From Chromera velia (taxonomy: Eukaryota > Sar > Chromeraceae): a DNA stretch of 32,500 bases. Where the stretch lies: positions 75,459-107,958 of the forward strand of contig JAHBMJ010001716.1 of assembly GCA_018398765.1 (NCBI GenBank), given 5' to 3'. The translations under genes were made by a program, and so were the position numbers. The notes under the pieces are model-generated. The model did no database searches. It was not told the origin of the DNA and saw nothing but the letters and a program-made list of their open reading frames with translations. Position 1 is the first letter of the stretch. Each line of letters begins with the position of its first letter. Shown piece by piece: positions 1-9,482 of this stretch.

Positions 1-1
1 A

Positions 2-46
2 AAGGTGCAAGTGGAGGAAGCGAAGGACATCGAACACACACTCTGA
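2..46 (+). CDS. Possible 3' end of an upstream gene (partial)
   Basis: The first bases read as an open frame of 14 codons rich in Val, Glu and Lys (KVQVEEAKDIEHTL), closed by TGA at 44-46. Third positions are mostly G or C, as in the clear exons further right. Nothing upstream is visible, so neither the reading frame nor a splice acceptor can be tested, and the segment is too short to assign a function. It could equally be chance. Confidence 0.2.
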   Translation, partial: KVQVEEAKDIEHTL

Positions 47-1836
47 TCACTTAATCGACAAATACGTCCTATATGCAGCCACTCAGCAAACTGATCGAAC
101 GGAAAAGAACATTTCTTGGCAGATCCCAACGACAAAACAGTCCTGATAGACAGACGCGCCATTGATGAATCACCGACTGACAGACGGACTGACTGACTGA
201 CACTGGCCCACGAGGAAGTGCCGGCATATTCGGGTTTTTCGCAGGAAGGCGAAGTTGCGGTCTTCCTTCATCCTGATGCCGGAGCGCAGCTCTGTCTACT
301 TAATTCAATTGATTGATTGACTGATCAGACTGAGACTGGGAATTCCCGAAGAAAGTTTCTCTCTCCCTCCCGGGCTCTAGAGTAAAATCGATTCCCTCCA
401 AAATCCTGCAGTATTCTTCGCAAACCCTCTGCTAAAGTCTGAGAGGTCGCACCAAAAAGTCAATGCCGAACCCACGGTTTCCCGCACGTCGAAATCAAAA
501 CCAAAACCAAACCGTCTCATTCATTCACTTGCGTCCCCATCCACACAGGAACGGAAAAAGATCGAAGGGAGAAGCTACAAGGATAGACAGATTGCGCTGC
601 TTTCTTGCCGCGTCTCGACTTCCAACCTCACGCTCGCTCTGCATGCCAGGAAGTGCTTCTCACTGAAGTTCTCAGATCGAATCTCCCTTCAATCTCTCCG
701 TCTTCTAGCTCTTCTCTCCGGTGATCGCGAATCTTCATTGGTTGAGCGACGGATAGCGACGGCCCTGCCTCGCGTGGGCCGGGGCCCGGCCATCATGCAC
801 GCGGTTACACCGCGGCCGCGTGGGGCGTGCACCTTATTGGGATCAGCGTGCGCGTGCGTCACAGGGCACCGGCGTTGCACTATCTGCGTGCGTCAGAAAT
901 TCGCGGGCCCCTCCTTACCCTCCATGCTTCAAGGCCGTCCACGCATTGCCGTCTCCTTCAAAGACTCCTTGTAGAAGTCCTGTGTATCGCCTGAATCCTC
1001 TGTCTCGATCTGTGCTAGCCCTAAACCGAGTCATTTGTTCATATCGATTTCAAGGCTTAAGAGAATTGATCACCGCTCGACCGCCTGTTCTGGGGAAGCA
1101 CTGAAGGGGCCGACTGAAGTAGACGAGAAAGAATCTCAGTCAGACCGAGTGTGGGACCTTGGCACGAAAGGAAGTTCGTCTCTCGAGAAGCTTCGCTGTC
1201 GGCTGACAGACACAGCAGGTGTGTGGTGTGAGGGTTAGAGGACTCTGGACTTTCTCTCCAGCTCTCAGTGCCAAGATGAAACTTCCGGCCACCTCCACAT
1301 TGGTGCTCGCCGTCTCCTTCAGCGAAGTGTCGGCCAGAGGTCGGTAGCAGCACAGGCGTGGCATCTCGAGTCCCCTTCTTCACCTACAAACTTCATTTGC
1401 ATGCCTGTATGCCTGTAAAGAGAGAAGAAGAAGGGGGAAGAGGTGGACGTGGGATGAGGCTTAGGGTGCTTCAGGTTGAAGGAAGGATAGAGGGAGTACG
1501 CCTGCATGAGCCCATGCGGCGCGCCGGGGGAAAGTCACTGAAGAGGTGCGGAAAGAACCTGCGGGGATGCAGGAGAAGGGGGGTGTAAAAACACAAGAGA
1601 GGAGGGTGGCAGAGAGAAAGGGGGGGAAAGGCCAAACGACGACCACGGCATGTATGAGCCACCCCTTCTCTTGAGGAGAACTTAGGAGAGGGAGAAATCC
1701 CTCCAATCAATCCAAAGGGGGGGAAGGAAGACTGCCAGCGCCAGTGGAAGAGCTCTACTTCCCACGTGAATGGGTGAAAGAGAAGCACATGAGCGCAGCA
1801 ATTCATCCTGAGGAGACACAGAGCTTTCACACACTT

Positions 1837-1867
<31 letters not shown>
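47..1867. other. Intergenic / 5' flanking region, no supported gene
   Basis: I find no exon pair with agreeing phases here. The stretch contains a GC-rich, CpG-dense block at about 736-860, GA/GACT-type low-complexity runs (for example 165-205) and an (AC)n tract at about 1836-1864 just before the proposed start of the next gene. The GC-rich block could be a promoter for the plus-strand gene at 1868, but no core promoter motif is clear. The short open frames on both strands have no coding character. Confidence 0.5.
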
Positions 1868-4709
1868 ATGCGCTCCACCAATGTTCACGTCGCTTGTCTG
1901 TCGTTGTTTACGGGCAGTAGTCTCGCAACTGTTCTGTGGCGCTCCTCTTCGACTGGCAGGCACGTTCACAAGCCTGGGGCATGCAGGCTGGCGCACTTGG
2001 CACTAAATTCTGTTTGGCTGCATCTTCTGCTTGCTTTTACTGCATTCATTGCAGCTGGATCGCTTGCGGGTTTTGTGAGTGGACGTGGGGGGCGTGTGCA
2101 TGGGGTCGACAGGGGGGAGTCGGCAGGGAGGAGCCGGAGGGGGTCCGTGAGCAGACCTACGACGGAACTAGGTTCTCTTGGATCTGTGGCTTCTTCATTT
2201 GATCAGGCTGTGGGGGGAGCCTCCTCAGTGCAGAAGGCGACAGGGGGGCAGAGCTTTCTGACTAGTTTGAGCGCTCCTGTCAGTCTTGAGCTTGATTATT
2301 TGTATTCATAATCTTTCGGTTAATTAATAGAAGGCGTCGTCATGCGTCTACTGATTTCATGTGTGTGCACCCATAAGGGCTCTCTTCTCTGTCTGTCTGT
2401 CCCTCTTCCTCTTTCTGTGCCGTTCTTGTGCTATTCTCCTTCCGCCCTTGGGCCTTGTCAAAAGGCCCGTCAGTTTACTGCTCCTCTTGTAGATCCCTCC
2501 CCCCCCCAATCTTTTCTTCCTCGGTAGGTGAGAACTGCCTGCAAGAAAACGACTGGACCAACTTCCTTCCTTCCTTCCTTCCTTCCTTCAATATTACCCC
2601 CTGCCCGAAAGTAATCAATCTCCTCTCCCTGCAGGAATTCAGGCAGCTGTTTTGTTGCAGTCTGTGTGCTCAATTGGTCTTTGCCCCTTTCTCTCCTCTC
2701 CTCTCTGCAGTCCGTGGCTCTTCCGTCAGACATTTTGGCAGGTGCATCATGGGGAGATGTTTCTCCGAGCTCGATTGAGGGGGTGTTTGGGGTGCATGGG
2801 GGTGGGCTGGAGGGTGTGCCTTCGTTTACTGTGGGGGCGGCCGAGAAGGAGGGGGCTGCAGATGCTGCAAAGAAGGAGTGGGTCTTCTCTCCCTCTTCCT
2901 CTCTCTCTCTCTCTCTGTGTGTGTGTGTATGTGTGTGTGTGTGTGTGTGTGTGTATTGTGCTGCGCGGAAGCTGCCAAAATGTGAGAAGCTTAGATGGGT
3001 GCTCCTTTCATTGGCGCAACTGGTGTTTCTGCGTTGCATGTGCTAGCATGAGTTTTTTATTTTCTTTCGTGCACGGGTAGTCTGGATAGAATCCATCAGA
3101 GTGAGTTTTGGTCTCGGGGGACACTAAGCGAAAGAGGCTGATGGGGGTATGCGACGAAGAGGAAACTAAGCGGGGAACGAATCCTGGATGAATGGAACAC
3201 AGCGAAGAGGGGTGAAAAAAGGTGAAGAAATGCGAATCGGGATAGCAGGGGGGCAGGATGAAAAGAATGACGGTCTGTCCTTGTCGTGTTCGTTGGGCCT
3301 TCGTTCGTTGGTCTTCATGTCTTCTTTCCTTCTCTGCAGGCAGGCAGGCAGGCAGGCCCCTAGCCTTCCTTGAGCTGCTGGCCCGAAGTTTCGTCGGGTG
3401 CACATATGACTGTATGCGCGCTGGTGCCCTGGGGTTTTGGGGGGCGGGGGAGTTGTGCATGTGTGTGTATGTCTGTGTGACCGTATGTGCTGATTCATTC
3501 ATGTGTTTGCCTGCCTGACTTTCTGTGTGTCTCTTTCTTCTTTCTACCCTGCCCTGTCCTGCTGCATGCAGTGCGAAGAAGTGGCAATACAAAAAGGAGG
3601 AGGCCGCAAAGAAAGAGGAGAAGGCCAAGCCGGCAAAGAAGGAGGTAGAGAAAAAGACTCAGGCAGCCTCGTCCCCTGCGCAGGCTCTGAAGACCACCAG
3701 CGGGCCCGAAAAGCCGATTTCCGAGGAGAAGAAGCTGGCAGAGTTAAAGGGAAAGTTAGACTCGATCAAGACCTCTCTCTCAGACAGTCAGAAAACACTG
3801 GGAGAAAAACAGAGGGACTTCAAAGAGAACACACAGAGAGCAGCAAGGCTCAAGCAGGAACAGGACAAGGTTCGTTGGTCTCTTTTCTGGTTTCTCTTTC
3901 ATGATATGATGCATGTGCCTTCCTTTGTTTTGTTTTTGTTTGCATTCTGGAGGGGAGGGGAGGGGAGCTTCTTTCTGCTGATGCACTCAGCGGGCTCCTC
4001 TGCAGACGGAGGGGCTGGCGAACTCTCTCTGTGAGAAAGAGCCATGCAGTGAGGCTTTGACTTGACCCCTTTGTGGGCCTTCGATTGCTTCAATTCCTTC
4101 CTGTCAGGTGGAAGGAAGGATTTATGCCTGCATGCATGCATTCATGCGCGTTGGCCTTCCCGACAGATCTCTCTCTCCGTGGGAGGCAAAGAATGTATCG
4201 CAACGCGAGTGTGTGTGTGTATGTGTGTGTTCCTGAAGAGTCCGCAAAATTGTGTTTCCTGCCTTCACACATGACGTATGCATGAAGATGTGAGAGAAGA
4301 CCAAATTGACAGGCCTGTCTGTCCGAGAAGAGATCTGTGCTGAAGTGTTTTGAGACAAAAATACAAACTCCCTGAAGGCAAAGTGTTGTCCGAAATTGCA
4401 AGCAAGCGTGTGGTGGTTGTTGGTGCCTGCAGGCGGAGAGATCCCTCAAATCTCTGAAGAAGGCGGATTCTGTTACTCGCAGTGCCAAGTCAGTCTCTTT
4501 CTTTTTTCTTCGTGCAAAAGCAAAAGGACGGCAGAGAAAGCCAGAAGCCAAGCTGAAGTGTTTAGACACTCAACCAGAATTGCAAAGGGCTGGTTCGATC
4601 TGGGTTTTGGGTATGGAGAGTGGAAAGAGAAGGCAGCTAGTGATGTGAAGGGAATTGGGGCGACGGACTGAGATAGGTGTAGGGATGAACACCGACCTAG
4701 ACCTCATGG

Positions 4710-4746
<37 letters not shown>

Positions 4747-4865
4747 TACACAATTGAGCACCCAAATGTTCGTTTAGGTCTCTCTCTCGGGTCCCCCCCT
4801 TCCTCAGGGAAGGGACAGTCAGGAAGTCTCTGTCTATGTGCAGAAGGAACAGGAGGAAGGTCAAA

Positions 4866-4897
<32 letters not shown>

Positions 4898-5074
4898 AGG
4901 CTTTGGATTTGGCATTGCTGGATCCAGGACTCAACCCCACATCATTCTCATCATCATTTATTTATTTATCAATCGGTCTATAGGCCATCATGCAATGCAT
5001 CATCATCAGGAAAAAATGAGAGAATCAAATTTTTCCTACCGGCAAAACGTGGTCTGCTCTCCTCTCCTCTTCCT

Positions 5075-5135
<61 letters not shown>

Positions 5136-5373
5136 ACAGGAGGAGGTCAAGATTGCACAGAAGGCCGCGAGCGAGGCGAAGAAAGAGGTGGGTCGAAGAG
5201 GATGAAGAAGAAGAAGGGGGTCAAAGAAGGTCGTGCTCACAAGTTCAGTTTCGTCTTTGTGCGCAGTGCGCGCGTCTGCCGAAAAGGCCTTGCGTGTATT
5301 CCCATGAAGTCTGTTCGTCTCTGCAACTGGAATGGATAATTTTTGTGGTTGAAGGGGGCAGCTGCCAAAAACA

Positions 5374-5441
<68 letters not shown>

Positions 5442-6039
5442 GAGTGTGCTGTGCATGTACGTATATGAAATTAATGCAGGCGGATTCAGCCGGAAAGGCT
5501 CTGAAGAGTGCAGAGAACGATCTGAACAAGCAGAAGGCTCAGCAGAAGTCTCTCGAGGCGGCCTCCAAGAAGCAGGTGGGAAGGGAGGAAGGGGCAAGAA
5601 AGGAAGGAAGGCTGGAGGAGGGCACGTGCAAATGGCAGAAAGACCGCCAGGAATATGTATGGAGGGAGAGGCAGGCTGACTCTCGAACAGACACAGGCAC
5701 ATAGACGGATCGATAGAAATTTGCAGGCAGGGAGGTTGGCAGGCAGACGGACAGAAAACGGATGGCGTGACTGACAGGCCAGCTAGGACATGCAGACAAG
5801 CAGAAATTCTCTGCATGTGTCTTTTTTCTTTTTTCGTGTCGTTCAGATCCCTTGATTGATTGGGATTTTCTCCTCGTCGTTTTCTGTTTGTACGAACATT
5901 TTCTCATGTTCTGTTGATGTTGCAGAAGGTGGAGGTTGACAAGAAGGCTGCCGAGTTGAAGACTAAATTTGTCAAGCAGCGGGTGAGTGCCTTCCTCGTT
6001 TGGTAGCCACTTGCGGGGGAGGGCGGGAGCGTGGACGCG

Positions 6040-6102
<63 letters not shown>

Positions 6103-8804
6103 CAGTGGGGAAGTTAATTTGTGCGACAATCACGTGTGTCAAGTGACTCGAGTGCCCCCCCTTGCTTCATGGCAGCACACCAAAGCTGGAGACAGACAGA
6201 TTCTCCCTTCTCCGTGGAATCCTTCAACAGCCATACCGAATGCTGGGACCAACCATTTGTATCAGAAACTTTTCTCAAGCTCATTTGCACCCCAATCTAC
6301 GAGTGCTCAAAGCCTTTCCATCGGCACCTTGAGACTACTGATGACCAAAAGGTCAACCGACCCGCGGAGAGCGTCTGTAATTCACAGCAGATGTAGAACA
6401 GGAACACATGAAATGCAAACGCGTTTCTTGTTTGACGAATGAATGCAGACTGCCGATATCAACAAGGTCAAGCAACAGGCCCAGAGCGTGCATTCATTTT
6501 CTTTGTATGAAAATCAGTGCATGTATCGAATGAATGCAGACTGCCGATATCAACAAGGTCAAGCAACAGGCCCAGAGCGCAGTCACGAATGCAAAGGTCG
6601 GTTCTTCGTCTCTTCTCAGCAGCTCTATTCAATCCGCTGTGTTCTTTCTCGTTTTCTGCCTTCCCTGGTCACTGTGTTGAATTGCTCGGCCGCGAAAAGG
6701 AATGAAGAACAGTCTATTCGGCTGTATGGTCCCCTCCGGAAGCCCGAACCGGTCGCATGCTCCAAGAGGGGGGAAGACGACGAGACGGAAAGCGACCTTT
6801 CACAACTGGCTTAAAAAAGCAAGACAGCCAGAGGGGAGGGCACAAGAGGGCTGAAGAAAGACAGACAAGACACACGGACAGGTAGCAAGAAAGAAAGAAA
6901 GACAGACAGACAGACAGCAAGACAGACAGGCAGACAGACAGACAGACAGACAGACAGACAGCAAGAAAGAAAGAAAGAAAGCAAGAAAGCAAGAAAGCAA
7001 GAAAGAAAGAAAGAAAGAAAGAAAGCAAGAAAGAAAGAAAGAAAGAAAGACAGACAGCAAGAAAGATAGATAGAAAGAAAGACAGCAAGCAAGCAAGCAA
7101 GCAGCAAGCAAGAAAGACAGACAGACGGATAGACAGATAGACGGACAGACAGACAGACAGACAGCATGGAAGTGAGTGAGTGAGGGAGGGATGCAGGAAA
7201 AAGAGGGAAAGTAACGAGCCTTCACATCGAGCGCACTCTTTCTCGTCTTGCAACTTCTGTTTGTTGTCCTTTTTGTTTTTGTTTCTGCCCCCTTAATTTC
7301 CTTCATATCCCTCCCTCAAGAGACATAGAAACTCTTTCGTCCTCCCCATGCGACAGGCTTCTCCCCCTAATTCTCCCTCTTGATTCGATTCTTTCTTTAT
7401 TCCCATCTACATGCATGCATGCATGTGTGCCTTCCTTCCTTCTCGTCAGTCAGTCCACTTTTTCTTTTCTTTTTCTGTCCCTATCCCTGTCCCTGTTCCT
7501 CCCTGCAGAAGGAGGCAGACAAGGTGAAGGTGAAAGCAGACAAGGCAAAGAAGGACGCCGCACAATCTTCTGCCAAGGTCCGACAGATATATGCACACAG
7601 ACATGCATACAGATGAGAAGGCAGACCAACAGACAAGAGGAGCCCGACAGAATTGCGATGCTGTCTCATTTTTCCTTCTCCTTTCTTTTCTTTTTTTCTC
7701 TGTCTTTTTGTTGGATCGTGCATGTTCTTCAGTGTCGCCGGAAAAGCCTTTTTCTCCTCAACTGTTCTCACCGCAAGTGGATCTGTCCACACTGTTCTTA
7801 TGCACACGGACTCACTGACTGACTGAGTGACTGAGTGACTGCAGGCCAAGGCTGCACTGACGAAGATCGAGCAGCAGCTGTCCAAGCAGAAGAGCGCACT
7901 CAAGGCTGAGGAGGGCAAAAGTCAGTCAGTCAGGCAGTGAGTCAGTCAGTGAGACAGCGGAGAGACGATTGCGGAACCGATGCAGCCGAGTGGGAGGGGT
8001 GGGCTTTGGGCAGGGGTTTTGTTTGACTGAGAAGAAAATGTGAATTGAATGGAATGCATGCATGCATGCGTCTGTCTGTCTCTGCAGGGGTCCCTCTTTC
8101 GATCGCTGGTCCTTGTATGCCATTCTGTCTGTTCTGTTGATAGAATTCCGAAACAAACGTCCAGCTAGCTATCCAGCTGTGCATGGGTGCACACAGGGAG
8201 GGATCACGAGGGTAAAATCAGACGTACCGCCTTGAAGTTTGAAGATCCACACACATACACCAACACGTAATAACATGCATGCATACATACATGCATGTCC
8301 TGTGTCTTGATTGCAGCTGCCGCATTCAAGAAAACCGTGCAACAACTTTCTGTATAAAAGTAAATGCATGATGTGTTTTGATTGGTTGTGCAGCTGCCGC
8401 ATTGAAGAAAACTGCGCAACAACTGGAAGACTCTGTCGCAAAGCAAAGGGCTGCCAACGTGGCGGTGAGTACATAGGGAGGGATCGAGTTTGGGTTAATT
8501 GGTTTCTTTGAGTTTGGGTTGTCGGGGTAGGTATTTGATTAACCTGCGATAAACTTAGCGCAGGCATATCCGTTCATCTCTCTCGCTTCTGATCTCTTTC
8601 CTTTTTCGTTCCTGTTGCCCTCACTCACTTTTCTGCCTTCATTGCTTGGTTCCCTGTTCCCTTCTCCGTTGCCTTTCGCCTGCCGGTTTTCTTTCTTTCT
8701 TTCTTTCTTTTTTTTTTTTCTTTCTTTCTTTCTTTTTTTTTTTCTTTCTTTCTTTCTTTTTTTTTTTTTCTTTTTTTTTTTTTTTTTCTTTCTTTCTTTC
8801 TTTT

Positions 8805-8840
<36 letters not shown>

Positions 8841-9185
8841 TTTTTCTTTCTTTCTTTCTTTCTTTTTTTCTTTCTTTCTTTCTTTCTTTTTTTCTTTCTT
8901 TCTTTCTTTCTTTTTTCTTTCTTTCTTTTCTCCTCCTCCTTTTTGCGGTTTTTTCTTTTTTTTCCTGTCACACAGTGTTAGTTTCATCTTTTTTTCCTTC
9001 TTTTACCCCTTAGTTTCTCTCTTGGTACGTAAAGTTGACTTGAACTAACGATTGTTTGACTGACCCTGCCGTCTGAAACCTTCAAAGAAGATGCCAATGC
9101 GGTTCCTTGAGTAATCATGAGCGCCTCTGAGAAGCATCTCTATACTTGTTTCATGCAGTCGGCAGTGAAGGCCACGTCAACCTAG
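1868..9185 (+). CDS. Coiled-coil protein with one hydrophobic N-terminal segment, 12 exons, about 478 aa
   Basis: I do not recognise a named family. Exons read as 1868-2278, 2711-2877, 3572-3869, 4433-4488, 5136-5187, 5480-5575, 5926-5982, 6540-6596, 7509-7577, 7845-7920, 8394-8464 and 9159-9185. Every junction is GT-AG, phases agree throughout, and the total is 1437 nt (479 codons with TAG). Residues 45-70 are hydrophobic (WLHLLLAFTAFIAAG core), like a signal anchor or the first part of a targeting leader. Residues 70-190 are Gly/Ser-rich. From about 193 to 470 the chain is almost pure Lys/Ala/Glu/Gln with heptad-like spacing, so a long coiled coil is likely. Many small exons are whole-codon coiled-coil cassettes of 19-32 residues. 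Exons 1 and 2 are the least certain because they are low in complexity; exons 3-12 are convincing. An anchored filament or tether is an inference only. Confidence 0.7.
2899..6102 (+). repeat. Compound dinucleotide microsatellites in introns of the coiled-coil gene
   Basis: Four introns carry the same compound tract on the sense strand, (CT)n running directly into (GT)n: about 2899-2954, 5075-5133, 5378-5436 and 6040-6078, the last followed by (GA)n to 6102. There are also (AC)n at 4712-4743 and (GA)n at 4871-4896. At 5075-5135 the CT/GT tract runs straight into the CAG acceptor of exon 5, so it is itself the pyrimidine tract. The coordinates span the whole set; exons lie between the tracts. 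Confidence 0.85.
6436..6488 (+). repeat. Truncated upstream copy of exon 8 (perfect 53 bp duplicate)
   Basis: This 53 bp stretch is identical to 6527-6579, 91 bp downstream. It contains the acceptor (ATGCAG) and the first 13 codons of exon 8 (ACT GCC GAT ... CAG AGC) but not the last six. The copy runs into GTGCAT at 6488, which could act as a donor. Splicing there would make a 39 nt exon (6449-6487) with phase 0 on both sides, so it could be included in the mRNA without breaking the frame. The perfect identity suggests a recent event. Confidence 0.85.
6885..7165 (+). repeat. GAAA/GACA tetranucleotide array in intron 8
   Basis: About 280 bp of nearly pure purine-A/C tetramers: runs of GACA alternate with GAAA, with GCAA and GATA interruptions. 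It lies in the intron between the exons at 6540-6596 and 7509-7577. The reverse strand reads as long Leu/Ser/Cys-rich open frames; these are artefacts of the repeat period and are not annotated as genes. Confidence 0.9.
8317..8351 (+). repeat. Truncated, diverged upstream copy of exon 11
   Basis: The 31 bases from 8317 match the start of exon 11 (8394-8424) with three mismatches, and both are preceded by a CAG acceptor and a TTGATT-containing stretch. The copy keeps 11 or 12 codons and then diverges. A possible donor GTATAA follows at 8352. With it the copy begins in the same phase as exon 11 and ends in phase 0, so it could replace exon 11, but including both would shift the frame. Reading on past that donor meets TAA. 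An inactive relic is the simplest view. Confidence 0.65.
8690..8932 (+). repeat. (CTTT)n / poly-T array in intron 11
   Basis: About 240 bp of CTTT repeats with T-only interruptions, in the last intron of the coiled-coil gene between exon 11 (ends 8464) and the terminal exon (starts 9159). Opposite-strand open frames of pure Lys/Glu/Arg are shadows of the repeat. The strand is all pyrimidine, so it could supply pyrimidine tract or form triplex DNA. Confidence 0.9.
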
Positions 9186-9482
9186 AGTGAGGCTCTGACG
9201 ATCTTATCGAACTTCAGTGCTTTTTCTGCCCTAGTGGCCCCCTCAGAAATCGCCTTCAAGATTTTCTGCGGAATGAAGAGTGAATAAGCTCGGCTTTTTA
9301 CTTCAAAAGAAGTAGCTCCTTTCAAAAAGAGATAAAGAAACACTCAAACAAAAGACGTCGAAAAAAGTATCTAAGTAGAAAACAGTCTGGTACTCGACTA
9401 CTCTGAGAGCGCCACAATTTGCCAAAAAACAGAAAACGGAAATAAACGAGGCTCAGCCAAAAAGACAAAAAAGGAAAGATAA

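Noticed and set aside
2428-2778. Extra exon at 2640 after CTCCCTGCAG
   Set aside because: The following frame (EFRQLFCCSLCAQ) has no donor of matching phase before the better acceptor at 2710.
6885-7165. CRISPR-like array
   Set aside because: The repeats are contiguous tetramers with no constant-length unique spacers, and the window is eukaryotic.
6714-7306. Long Leu/Cys/Ser-rich open frames on the minus strand
   Set aside because: They are translations of the GAAA/GACA tetramer array, whose repeat contains no stop codon on that strand.
8615-9013. Poly Phe/Ser/Leu (plus) and Lys/Glu/Arg (minus) open frames
   Set aside because: Artefacts of the CTTT/poly-T intron tract.
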